From the NCBI GenBank assembly GCA_035772735.1, contig JASDFA010000003.1, positions 157,783,001 through 157,847,000 of the forward strand: a stretch of DNA of 64,000 nucleotides. Reading direction: 5' to 3'. Below, piece by piece: positions 11,341-22,800 of the stretch. The position numbers and the translations under genes are program-made. Below the pieces are notes generated by a model, which saw only the letters and a list, made by a program, of their open reading frames with translations, was not told the DNA's origin and ran no database searches. The DNA is from Datura wrightii (Eukaryota; Streptophyta; Magnoliopsida; Solanales; Solanaceae). Every line of letters starts with the position of its first letter. The stretch's first letter is position 1.

Positions 11341-14300
11341 TACAAAAAGGATTGTTTGACCTAATGGGATCACCCCGTGCAACTTAAATAATACTTCGCA
11401 ATCCTTTGAATTGCTCGTATTATTCAGCGAGCACAGACTATCATTTCCCATCTACTCACCTGTTGATTAATTATTAACTTAAAACGTTCTATGTGACAAA
11501 CTAACGTCCTAGTATTTGCCTACCCGCCCCAATCTTAAAGTCCAAGAGGCATTAGACAGCTATTTTGGATTTTTTGGTCTAAAAAATTCTATGGTAGTAG
11601 AGGTAAAAAAAAAAACGAATACAAACAAGTAAATAAATAAAACACTTAGCATATAAGGTTCCAGATAGGCCTCTTTTAAAACTATGAGCGTGATTTCTAA
11701 AGGGATGCAAGTGAGTCCTATAAACATGATTTCTAATGCAGATATGTTGGCTTTATTTTAATATTAACCTATGAGTATAACTTCTGATTAATACATTAAC
11801 ACAGTGGGTGCATCAATATTCACTTATTTCTTCTAACATTCATGTTACCTAAATATTTCTTGCAAAAAAAAAACAGACTATGATTAAATAATATTCAACG
11901 TTTTACCTAGTTCTAGAAAGGCTGACAGTTGCAAGTAGCATAGACAGATTTTATTAGCCATTCACGCAGGACTTATTACTGAATTAATTAAGATTAAACA
12001 CAGAAAAATATTTCATTCAGGTAGATTCATCAAACTATTCAATAAAATTAAAAGATGTATAACTCATGCAGGCATCTTTTTAACTAATTAACCATAGACA
12101 TCAACCATTTATTTTACTCAAAGTCTTAGAAGTATGAATTCTATTGTCACATAGGTTGCCCATTAAAACGATTTTCCAAGAGCAATTATTTCGAGGATTC
12201 GATTGTAAGACGTTTTTAAGTTGAAATCATTTGAAATCCTATATACAGGTTATCTAACAGCCCTTTTATTCGCGTTTAATCTTTAAAGACGGATAAATTT
12301 GTGAATTTAAAACATTTAAAAATAAGTGTTTAAACAAAATCTTACAACTCATGGCAGTATGTCTAAGCATCGCTTATATTATTGCGTTAATTCCTATGAG
12401 CATGATTTCTAGCGATTATAAATTCGTGAAAATCCTATAGACATGCTTTCTACTTAAACATACATCATTGATTCAATTTACTTCTTATGAGCATGATTTC
12501 TAGGTGAGTTTAGAAACAATAAAGTAAAATCATACAAAAACCCCCGCCCCCAGACCCCATTCCACTATTGATCAGTGTTTTTTACAATAATTACAACGCT
12601 TAAAAAAATAATAATACAAGCGTTGAAAATAAATTAAATAACAGATCCACAAGCCTTTGCGTCCCGGGCGAAACTCTCCATCCCAAAGAAAATAACCTGT
12701 AAAATAAGTAATATAACAAATGCACGTATACAAACCTATTCGAAATCCGTAAATTGCAAGTTATTTAATTTTCACAAAATATCCATGCAAACAGATTCAA
12801 ACACATATCAGGACGTCCTAGAATACTCAATTCGTCATAACGTGCTGCGAGTATTAGCTACACATTATTGTTAAGAGAAAATAATAGGCAGAGATAACTA
12901 ACCGGTTAATCCGTACACAAATTAGAGCAGCAAACCACAATTTCAAAAGAATTTTATCAGATTGAGACCCAAAACTTCAACATGTCAAGATCACGAGGAT
13001 CTCTTGGATCCCGAGCAGTGCTCGTGTCGAAGTGGGACAGGAAAGAGAGAAAGCTTTTATAAAGGTAGAGTGGTATTTGTGAAAGTAAAAGTATTCTCAC
13101 TCTATCACTGTTCGAATGCCTCCAAAATAAAGGAGAAGGCTGCTTTTATAGCAGAAATATCAATCAGTCAAAATGAGAATAGAAGGGAAAGAATAAATCA
13201 CTCGCAGAATTAGTGGGGAAAAATATTATCTTGATTGTCATAATCAAATAATTTTTGGTAAAATCGCCTTTTTTTCTTTTTTAACCAAAGTTATCATCAA
13301 TCAAAATGAGGAAAGAATACATCAGCGGATGTTTACCTTAAATTGAACAAATCAAAAGAAAGTAAACTGTCAAATAAATATGAATAGATAAATAAAAATA
13401 CATAGCATGACCGTATGAGCATAAATATGGTAATAACAAATTAAATCTAAAATGATGCGGTCAAACTAAGTAGAGGCGGCAATTGAATCAAACGAAAAAG
13501 AGAAATTTCCACAAATGAATGAGTATAAATTACTCTATAGTCTGCAAATAAAAATCATCCGACCATATTTGAAATATTCTACATATGAGTTTACCTTGAT
13601 ATAGGAGGAAAATGAATCAACTACAAATTTACCAAGAATATCCAACATGTAATTAAGGGATTCAAATTGAATACAGAACTCCAATTTATCACATAAGTGA
13701 GAATTTTAAAGAGAGGGAACAAATTGTTTATCTAGCGCAGTAGTTCCTACTAATAATAAATCTAGCCTTGATTGTTTTTCTTCTTTTTTTTTTCCATGAA
13801 AAAAAATCAAAAGAGTAAGTAAATTCATGCTCAAGAAATGCCGGTCTATATATCATGTCACGAATATACCATAGTACAATAGGTCGTTTGTACAGAGGGC
13901 AGGAGAGAACCGTAAACAATGGAATATTCTCATACCAGAGCATGGGCTTGAATAGTCAAAATACCATCTAGATAAAAAATCTTGTAAAAGGACAGATCTG
14001 TGAAAATCTATCCAAATCTCAAAATAAATGTGAACCACGAAGACCAGTTTGTTTTGCTATGAGGAAGAGAGGGAGAGGAGGGTGCTGGTTATGAATGGTG
14101 AGTTCCGTCAAAGGAGGGAAAGGGGAGAACAATCGGCTGGGGTTGATGGTTTTTTAGCCGACCGAAATCGGCAGCGAGGGAGAAGAAGAGAGCGGAAAGG
14201 GACAGCGGCAACAACTTTTTGTGGTGTTGTTTGGGTGAGAAGGAAGGAAGAAGCAGAGGGAGGTCGGGTGGCGACTGAAATTCGCCGGTGGCGGCGACAG

Positions 14301-14598
14301 GAGGAAGACGAGGGAGGGAGAGGGAAGGCGGCGGCTTTAGCTGCTGGCAGTGGTGGTCGCGGCAGTGAGGGGGAGATCTGTTCGTGGGTTGGTGGTGCGA
14401 GGGAGATAGGTGAAGGGTGAGAAATGGGGAGAATGGGGAAGAAGAAGAGAAGGGAGGTGCGACCGTGGGTGTTGCGGCTGTTGGCAGTGGTTTGTCTCCG
14501 GAAAAGATGGGGAGAAGGGAGAGAGGGAGGTGGGCGGCGGCATTGAGAGAGAGAGATGAGGGAATGAGAGAAATGGGTAGGGTTTGGGGTAGATAGTG

Positions 14599-14606
14599 TT
14601 ATTTAA
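14599..14606 (-). promoter_or_regulatory. TATA-like box in Ogre 3' LTR
   Basis: Counterpart of 39480-39487 in the downstream LTR (TTAAATAA on the minus strand). If active it would drive transcription towards lower coordinates, out of the element. Confidence 0.4.
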
Positions 14607-15360
14607 GGTAAGGGAGTAGAGTTTTAATTAGGGCCGTAGGATTAAAGATGATGGACGGCTAGGATTAGATTCTAGGATAGATGAGTCGGTTCGCGGGTTA
14701 ATTGGGTAGTCCGGATGGGTTATTGGGTTAGGAATTAATTTAGGCTGAAATTGAATTTAAATAGTAGTCAAAATTGATCAAAAGTGGCTAAAATTGGCAT
14801 AAATTTAATAGAAAGTGGCCAGATTTGAAATAAATTGGATGAAATTGGATTTTAGCTGCTATTAGATTAATAAATATACTACACTTTAAATAATTTAATA
14901 AATAGATAATAAAGTAATTTAAATTATGAAAAAATCACATAAACATTATTATTAATATAAATAAATCCTAAATTTAAGTATACTCATGTAAATATTGTAT
15001 AATTAAATTATTATATTTATAAATAATTTAATGACTGGAAAATAAAGTTAAGTTATCAAATATTATAAAAATCATATTATTAAATAATTTATAAATTCGA
15101 GTAATATTATTAGTCAAATAAATTTGTAAAATTTAGTAAAATTATATAAATAGTTTATTAAATAAATATATATTTCAAAAAATAAGGATACATATTAATA
15201 CGATATCATATACGACATAATTATTTAATATCAAAAAATTAAAATTGATACAAATCATATGTAGATATAAATGTAGTTTAAAACAATTTTTTGCAATACT
15301 ACGATAATTAATTATTTTATAAATATAAAAGTAAGTCGAATATTTGCATAAAATAAATAA

Positions 15361-15362
<2 letters not shown>

Positions 15363-15391
<29 letters not shown>

Positions 15392-15392
15392 A
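15363..15392. repeat. (AT)n microsatellite in Ogre 3' LTR
   Basis: About 13 AT units; the 5' LTR has only a short TATACATAT at the matching place (about 40245-40255). Confidence 0.9.
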
Positions 15393-15435
15393 GCAGCATA
15401 TAAAGGCGCATGGAGGTCAAAATTGGGTTTCAACG

Positions 15436-15456
15436 ACTGCTCCTTCTTTGCTCGGG
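15436..15456 (-). promoter_or_regulatory. Candidate Ogre polypurine tract
   Basis: Directly next to the 3' LTR the minus strand reads GAGCAAAGAAGGAGCAGT, a purine-rich tract in the position required for plus-strand priming. It is interrupted by pyrimidines, so it is less ideal than most PPTs. Confidence 0.55.
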
Positions 15457-15571
15457 AATGAAGAATGAATTGTTGAGCAAAGAATGTTGACCTAGTGACC
15501 AATTTTATCCGACCGAAGGAAAAATTTTCGGTGGGGCCAAATAAAACGAGATGGGGTTGTGGAGATGCTGT

Positions 15572-15639
15572 GGCCGAGACTTTGGTATCAAGTCGCCTAC
15601 ATATCTCGGGTCTCACAAGAATCAGGCCCCGTGTAGTTC
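15572..15639 (-). repeat. Ogre ~60-bp motif, copy near the 3' LTR
   Basis: Plus-strand blocks GGCCGAG, CGCCTACATATCTC, AATCAGGCCC and GTGTAGTTC, in the order seen at 26470-26532 and 11281-11340. Confidence 0.7.
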
Positions 15640-15896
15640 TGGATTTAGGGACGAATGAGATCCCTAAAAATTGACAACACGAGGCTTGAATAAGGATGGG
15701 GTAGCACGAATCCTCACGATTTAGAATACATTACAAAAAATAAACAGGTGGGAATATGGTTCAAAAGAAGAAAATAGGGAAGCGTTATCATTCGTAGCTT
15801 GTTATTCCTTCGACGCTGGCGTAAACAACTAAAGCATGTGCATCAAATACCTCGTAAAATAAATGGATGCAAAAATTATACATGATGCAAAAATCT

Positions 15897-17560
15897 GTAT
15901 AGCTTATTGTATGATTAGCAAGCATGTTATAGAATAAAAAGAAACAGATTTTCAGAATATAAGCTAGTAAAGTAAAACCAGATAGACAGGGAGTTTCATG
16001 GCTACAGACTAGCCATTCAAACAGACGAGATATTGGCTACAGATTAGCCATTCAGACAGATAGTACCCTGGCTACAGATTAGCCAACAGTTAAAGAAAGA
16101 TCTCAGAATCAGTATTATCAGTAAAGAATCAGTTTAGTACAGAAACAGATCAGAACAAGAAATCAGATTTCAGATAGTCTTTTTCAGTTATACATGCTTG
16201 CTATTTATATGTGCTATTTGTTCGTTGAGACTTGTTGTGGCGTGAGGGCCCCTTATTGAGCGTCCTCGCCGCCCCTGGGTTGGTAATCGTGTCGCCCACT
16301 GAGCGGGTGGGTTTTACGTCACTCCGAGGGGTGGCATGCCATCCCCAGCTTGGACGAAGGTGGGATGAAGCTTTCCCCATAGCAGTCTGATCAGCATTAC
16401 AGGTGCAGCTCCGGTTTCAGATAGCCCTGTTGAGTTTTGTGTCCAGGGAACCAGACCCTATCTGTTACTGTCTGTACATTCAGTTATTATAGGTGTAGCT
16501 CCAGTTTCAGATAGCCCCGTTGAGTTTTTGTCCGGGGATTCAGACCCTATCTGTTACTGTCTACACAGGAGTCCTCCGGACCCAGACACGGTTGCTTATA
16601 TCGGAGGCTATGGCCCGAGCCGGAGACCTAGGGGGCCGGTAGAGGAGCTCTGAAGTGAGTAGATGAGTGGAGTGACTTATTTTTGGTTGGTTTTGACCCG
16701 GGTAGGGGTATATAGATTGTTTGCTTGCTTGGTGCCATCCGACTTATGGGGGTTGGTATTGGCTCTTGCCTGCTACTTGCATATTTATTTATATGTTATA
16801 TACTAGCTACTAGACAGTAGGCCGTCGCGTTTACAGGTACGCCTCCGCCTTATCAGTATAGAAAGCATGATTCAGTTTTTAACAGTTCCTTCGTATTCAG
16901 TTTTTACCAGCGATACTGACGCCCAGTGGGGCGCTGTATTACTTGCCTGCAGGTACTCATAGACGAGGAGGCGATCCCTCGTGATTCCAGCCAGCTACTG
17001 AGTATTCAGCTCCTGTCATCCGGAGTCTGATTTCCAGAGGTGTAGCTCTTTTCCTTTTATGTACAGTATGGGTAGGTCGGGGCCCTGTCCCGATCATTTC
17101 TATTGTTACTCTTAGAGGTTTGCAGATTGTATATATTATCTCCCTTTGGTCAGGTTGGCCGGTCGTGTGAGGCCGTGCAGTTGTATAGCTGTTTAGTATC
17201 TCTGTTTTTTTATGTTGGCCGTGTGGGGCCATGGTTTGATAGTAGTGGTGACCTTGCCGGTAACGTAGTTGTTCAGTATTTCCTTTGTTGAGTCTCAGAT
17301 GACTAGATAGCATGGTGGCCTTGTCGGCTCGCATAGGTTCCTTGTTACGAGTATGTTTCTGGTTAGCTGTTATTACAGGTACAGGTGGCAATAGGCCAGT
17401 TGGCCGGAGGCTGTGTTTACAACCGTTATATAGCCCTTTGTTTCCAGAAATCTGAGTTAGAGCTAGTCAGGCGCCAGCTGTGCTTAGGCTCGCCAGTTAG
17501 CAGTCCAGGTCCTACTAGGGCACCAGGTGCCAGTCATACCCCCCAAGGCGGGGCGTGACA
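15897..17560 (+). repeat. Nested element 5' LTR (truncated, 1664 bp)
   Basis: Matches 23578-25224 with roughly 25-30 substitutions and two small indels counted by eye (about 1.6 percent). It ends GGCGGGGCGTGACA. Its 5' end, homologous to 22801-23577, is missing. Confidence 0.93.
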
Positions 17561-17564
17561 AACT

Positions 17565-17582
17565 TGGTATCAGAGCAGGTCA
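17565..17582 (+). promoter_or_regulatory. Nested element primer-binding site
   Basis: TGGTATCAGAGCAGGTCA begins four bases after the 5' LTR, the usual plant initiator-methionine tRNA PBS. Confidence 0.9.
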
Positions 17583-17775
17583 TGTCCCAGGGAGTCTGCA
17601 AGCCGTGCTAAGTAGAGTCTTATCTATGGATGTGTTGTGCACCATATACTATAGGCAGGAGGCTGCGAGGCATGATAGGATGGTTACTCTTTTTTCTCAT
17701 TCGGTCGTGCTATAGAACGGTACATTATAGGGTTGGGTCCCTAAAACTTATCGTATTCTTTGTCTACAGATAAGA

Positions 17776-19180
17776 ATGGTAGATCCGCGACACCCTTCCA
17801 CAGGCAGAAGACTAGATACAGCAGCAGGAGAAGGCACCAGCAGGATGCCTCAGCTTCAGTCAGAGTCAGCCCGATCTGAGGGCGATATAGAGGCTTCATC
17901 ACAGCCCTCTCAGCAGTCCCCCTCACGTCAGGAGCCGTTGGGCACTACACCGCCCCCGATAGCTCCTGTGCCTTCACCGTCAGATCAGGAGGTTCATAGC
18001 GCTGTAGTTATGATGGCACAGATGATGGCCGCACAACGCCAGTTAGCACCACCTGTAGCAGTAGAGTCTTCAGGTGGGCCAGGCAGTTCCAGAGTCCGGG
18101 AATTTTTGGCACTGGGTCCCCCGCAATTTACAGGGTCAGATCAGGCAGAGGACCCCCAGGACTTTCTAGATCAGATGCAGAGGATATTTCGAGTTATGCA
18201 TATGACCCCTTCATAGTCTGTTGAGCTGGCAGTGTTCCGGTTACGGGATATAGCTATATTGTGGTACGAGAGTTGGGAAAGGTCCCGAGGGAGAGATGTT
18301 ACCCCTCCGACCTGGACCAGCTTCTTGGAGGCCTTTCTAGATCATTATTTGCCACGAGAGATTCGGCAGGCCCGGATGGACCAGTTTCTGCATCTAGAGC
18401 AGGGGGCGAGGAGTGTACGTGAGTATGCTTTACAGTTTGACTCCTTAGCCCGTTATGCTCCAGCATTTGTTGATACCATGCCAGCGAGAGTTCATAGATT
18501 TATCATGGGTCTGAATCCGGAGTATACTGAGGCATGTATGACGGCGACGTTGCGAGAGGATATGGACATTGCCCGAGTACAGGCTTTTGCTCAGACCATA
18601 GAGGGCCTTAGACAGCGGCAGCAGAGTAGTAGACAGACCAGTCAGGAACAGCGCGACAGAGACAGACCAGATGACATACAAAGGGAAGTTCAGAGAGGAC
18701 CCAGGCCTCGACTATCAGATAGACCCCCTAGACCCCCACCTCCACTACAGCAGTAGCAGCAACGAGGTAGATATGCGCGACGAGGGCAGTCAGAGCCCAG
18801 TGGCAGTTCCAGAACAGTAGGTTCCCCGCAGCAGAGAAAGGGAGAACAGAGCAAATTTGCACCCTCACCCTGCCCCTATTGTAATCGACCACACTCCGGA
18901 GCTTGTAAATATGGCTTCACTGGGTGTTATATTTGCGGACAGGAGGGGCATCAGATGAGAGATTGTCCGACCAGAGGTCAGGGGAGTAGAGACAGTCAGG
19001 ACAGGAGTTCTGCAGGGCCACGAACCCCAGCAGCCTCAGCGGGGCGTGGGCCTTCAGGTTCAGTAGGCAGAAGCCGAGGCAGATCAAGAGCTTCCAGTTC
19101 AGGTACGGGCTCAAGCCGTACTTATGCATTACCAGGGAGACATGATTCAGAGGCGTCTCCAGATGTAGTGACAGGTAAGA
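17776..19180 (+). pseudogene. Nested element gag with zinc knuckle (broken)
   Basis: The ATG at 17776 opens MVDPRHPSTGRRLDT. A Pro/Ser-rich N-terminus leads to the capsid core (FTGSDQAEDPQDFLDQMQRI, WTSFLEAFLDHYLPREIRQA, EYALQFDSLARYAP). In-frame TAGs occur at 18214-18216 (replacing Gln or similar) and 18754-18756 within a Gln-rich run. The CCHC knuckle CYICGQEGHQMRDC is at about 18928-18970. The reading frame is otherwise continuous, so the stops are simple substitutions. Confidence 0.9.
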
Positions 19181-19701
19181 TGACTATCTGTTCATGCCCT
19201 GTTTATGTACTAATTGATCCAGGATCCACTCTGTCATATATTACCCTATTTGTGGCGCGAAAGTTCAATATTGCACCAGAATTATTGCAGCAGCCCTTTT
19301 CAGTATCCACGCCCGTCGGTGACTCTATTATAGCTAGTAGAATTTACCGAGGATGTACAGTGGAAGTTGCTGACCGCCAGACTACAGTAGATATGGTAGA
19401 GCTAGAAATGATAGACTTCGATGCCATAATGGGTATGGATTGACTAGTGTCGTGCTACGCCAATGTAGAATGTTGGACCAAGATGGTCCGATTCCACTTT
19501 CCGAGAGAGGCAGTGAGAGAGTGGAAAGGCAGCACAGCTACTTCGAAAGGTAGGTTTATTTCCTACCTTCAGGCGAGGAAATTGATAACTAACGGATGTA
19601 TTTACCACCTAGTCAGAGTTCAGGATGTCCGAGCAGAATCTCCGACGCTCCAGTCTGTTCCGGTGGTGAATGAGTTCCCTGATGTGTTTCCTGATGAGTA
19701 A
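19181..19701 (+). pseudogene. Nested element aspartic protease region (broken)
   Basis: Same frame as gag. The active site VYVLIDPGSTLSYI is at about 19200-19240 and the end is FDAIMGMD, followed by TGA at 19441-19443 where W is usual (MDW). It continues to EFPDVFPDE, stopping at 19699-19701. It would mature Gag-Pol. Confidence 0.85.
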
Positions 19702-21299
19702 CCTGGTATTCCCCCATAAAGGGAAATAGATTTTGCTATTGACTTGTTACCAGGCACTCAGCCGATATCAATTCCTCCCTATCGTATGTCTCCTGCAGAA
19801 CTCAGAGAATTAAAGGAGCAGCTGAAAGACTTGTTGGATAAAGGTTTTATTAGGCCGAGTACTTCACCATGGGGTGCGCCAGTTCTGTTTGTGAGAAATA
19901 AAGATGGCTCACTCCGTATGTGAATAGATTATCGAAAATTGAACAAAGTTAGAGTGAAGAACAAGTACCCGCTTCCCAGAATTGATGACTTATTTGATCA
20001 GTTGAAGGGAGCCAGATACTTTTCTAAGATTGACTTGCGGTCCGGATATCACCAGGTTCGAGTACGTGAAAGAGATATTCCTAAGACAACGTTCAGGACC
20101 CGATATGGACATTTTGAATTTCTAGTCATGTCCTTTGGGTTAACGAATGCCCCGGCAATATTCATGGACCTGATGAACAGTATTTTCATACCTTTCTTGG
20201 ACTTGTTCGTAATAGTATTTATTGATGACATTCTGGTGTATTCTCGCTCTGAAGCAGATCACCGGACTCATTTTCGGACAGTGCTCCAAATCCTCAGGGA
20301 CCGCCAGTTATATGCTAAATTTTCTAAGTGTGAATTCTGGCTTAATTCAGTAGCCTTTTTAGGGCATATTGTGTCGGATGCTGGTATACAGGTTGACACG
20401 CAGAAGATAGAAGCAGTCAAATCATGGCCTAGGCCTACCACTCTGACTGAGGTCCATAGTTTTCTGGGATTATCAGGTTATTACAGGAGGTTTGTTGAGG
20501 TATTCTCTACTGTAGCGGCACCTCTGACTAAACTGACGCAGAAAGCAGCGAAGTTTCAGTGGACAGAGGCATGTGAGCAGAGTTTCAAGGAGTTAAAAGA
20601 CAGATTAACCTCCGCCCCAGTGCTAGCATTGCCAGAAGGTACAGAGGGTTATTTAGTGTATTGTGATGCATTAGGTGTTGGGTTAGGTTGTGTGTTGATG
20701 CAGCATGGTAAAGAATCGCATATGCTTCCAGACAGTTGAGGAAACACGAAAAGAATTACCCTACCCACGACCTGGAGTTAGCCGCAGTGATCCACGCCTT
20801 GAAAATGTGGAGACATTACTTGTATGGCGTCCATGTTGATATTTTTACAGATCACAAGAGCCTACAGTATATCTTCACTCAGAGGGAGTTGAATCTGCGG
20901 CAACGTCGCTGGTTGGAGTTATTAAAGGATTATGACGTGAATATTCTGTACCACCCGGGAAAAGCCAATGTCGTAGCAGATGCTCTCAGTCGTAAGTCCA
21001 TGGGGAGTTTGGCGTATTTGCAGCTTGAGCAGCGGGAATTGGTCAGGGAGATACATCAGTTAGCTAGCCTAGCCGTTCGTGTAGCAGAAACAGAGGACGG
21101 TAGAGCGGTAATTCAAAACACCGCCGTGTCATCATTAGTTGTGAAAGTGAAAGAACGGCAATATGAGGATCCTGACCTGATCCAGCTCAAAAACAGGATC
21201 CAGCAGGGTAAAGCGCCATATTTTCAGATAACTGAGGATGGAGTGCTACACTGTAAAGGCCGTCTATGTGTTCTAGATGTTTCAAGCCTCCGCCAGTAG
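19702..21299 (+). pseudogene. Nested element reverse transcriptase and RNase H (broken)
   Basis: The RT N-terminus (EIDFAIDLLPGTQPISIPPY) carries stops near 19718 and at 19921-19923 (TGA before IDYRKLNK). The core is otherwise good: YFSKIDLRSGYHQVRV, FEFLVMSFGLTNAPAIFM and catalytic VFIDDILVYS (about 20215-20240). RNase H (YLVYCDALGVGLGCVL ... THDLELAAVIHALKMWRHYL ... FTDHKSLQYI) is split by a frameshift near 20712. The second half runs to the stop at 21297-21299. Confidence 0.9.
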
Positions 21300-21302
21300 A
21301 TT

Positions 21303-22531
21303 ATGAACGAGGTACATTGCACCCGCTATTCTCTCCACCCTGGCGCGACAAAAATGTACCATGATATCAAAGAAAGCTACTGGTGGCCAGGTATGAAAAG
21401 AAAATTTTCTGAATTTGTAGCCCAGTGTCCTAACTGCCAACAGGTGAAAGCAGAACATCAGAAACCAGGCGGGTTGACTCAGGACATAGCTGTACCTCTC
21501 TGGAAATGGAAGGCAGTAAATATGAATTTTGTGGTAGGATTACCCCGTACTAGACACAGACATGATTCTATATGGGTGATAGTTGATAGATTGACAAAAT
21601 AAACTCATTTCCTGTCAGTGAGAACTACTTTCTCGGCTGAAGATTATGCCGAGTTGTATATCCGAGAAATAGTCAGATTGCATGGAGTACCAATATCCAT
21701 TATTTCGGACAGAGGAGCACAGTTTACGAATAGTCAGATTAATTTGAGCACCGCATTCCACCCTCAGACAGATGGACAGGCTGAACGCACCATTCAAACG
21801 CTCGAAGACATGTTGCGAGCGTGTGTGTTAGATTTTGGTGGTAGCTGGGATGAGCATTTTCCCCTAATCGAGTTTTCTTATAATAATAGGTATCAATCAG
21901 CTATTCAGATGGCGCCCTTCGAGGCATTATACGGGCGGAAGTGCAGAACGCCGGTTGGCTGGTTTGAAATAGGGGAATCGGCGTTAATTGGGCCAGACAT
22001 TATTCAACAGTCAGAAGAGAAGATAATGCTTATCAGAGAATGCTTACTGACCGCACAGAGCCGCCAGAAATCATATGCTGATGTGCGGCGCAGAGACCTG
22101 GAATTTGATGTGAATGACTGGGTATTTCTGAAAGTATCTCCGATAAAAGGGGTGATGGATTCGGCAAGAAAGGTAAGCTCAGTCCAAGATTTGTTGGGCC
22201 TTATCAGATTCGTCGAAGAATAGGTCGAGTAGCATATGAGTTGAACTTGCCTCCAGAACTAGAATCCGTTCATCCGGTCTTTCATGTATCCATGCTGAGG
22301 AAATGCATAGGAGATCCGTCCAGAGTAGTCCCAATCCAGGATGTCCAGGTCACAGAAGAGCTGGCCTATGAAGAGGTTCCAGTAGCTATCCTAGACAGAT
22401 AGATTCGCAGATTGAGGACTAAAGATATTGCGTCTGTCAAAGTATTATGGCGTAACAGGAACCGAGAGGAGATGACGTGGGAGGCGGAGGAAGATATGAA
22501 AGCTAGATATCCTCACTTATTCCAAGCCTAG
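21303..22531 (+). pseudogene. Nested element integrase with chromodomain-like tail (broken)
   Basis: A zinc-binding HHCC region (HCTRYSLHPGATKMYHDI ... CPNCQQVK) precedes the core. The first catalytic Asp appears as Asn (VNMNFVVGL, about 21520-21545; relatives have NMDF). The second (IISDRGAQF) and the Glu (GQAERTIQTLED) are present. Between them about 13 residues are missing (FTNSQINLST), a ~39-bp in-frame deletion near 21730. A stop lies at 21600-21602. A frameshift near 22170 is followed by GKLSPRFVGPYQI and the tail, with a TAG near 22400 and the end FQA-stop near 22531. Integration activity would be lost. Confidence 0.88.
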
Positions 22532-22787
22532 TCAGGCGACAGGTATGTACATATTAGTACTTATACAGTACCTTATGGTCGTATATGTATAAATGAGAAA
22601 TATTGATGTGTAGCTGTCAAGTGAATCTTAAAGTATTGTGTGCAGTACCTGTAGTGGACTTTTCTGCCTTTCAGGAATTATGAGATAGTCCATAATACAG
22701 GGGAAACTCTGCCAAAATTTTTCTAGAAATAAGTTGAGTAAGTTGAGAAGTCCTTTAGACAAAATGTCATTCGAGGACGAATGTTCT

Positions 22788-22800
22788 TAAGGGGGGAGGA
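22788..22800 (+). promoter_or_regulatory. Nested element polypurine tract
   Basis: TAAGGGGGGAGGA lies directly upstream of the 3' LTR. Confidence 0.88.

Larger units (their letters stand above)
10784..15435 (-). repeat. Ogre 3' LTR (4652 bp)
   Basis: Long direct repeat of 36101-40299. It is downstream of integrase in element orientation, hence the 3' LTR. It keeps a ~478-bp segment (about 10840-11317) that the other LTR has lost, including a strong hairpin at 10951-10983 and one copy of a ~60-bp repeated motif. It also contains an expanded (AT)n run near 15365-15391. Its minus-strand first base is C instead of the expected T (15435). Confidence 0.93.
15436..15896 (-). other. Ogre 3' untranslated segment between 3' LTR and nested element
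   Basis: Internal Ogre sequence stranded between its 3' LTR and the nested retrotransposon. It contains the PPT candidate and one ~60-bp motif; no ORF is supported. Confidence 0.7.

Noticed and set aside
14049..14420. 123-codon plus-strand ORF rich in Arg, Glu and Gly
   Set aside because: It lies antisense in the Ogre 3' LTR; the equivalent in the other LTR is frameshifted. The GA-rich composition explains the open frame.
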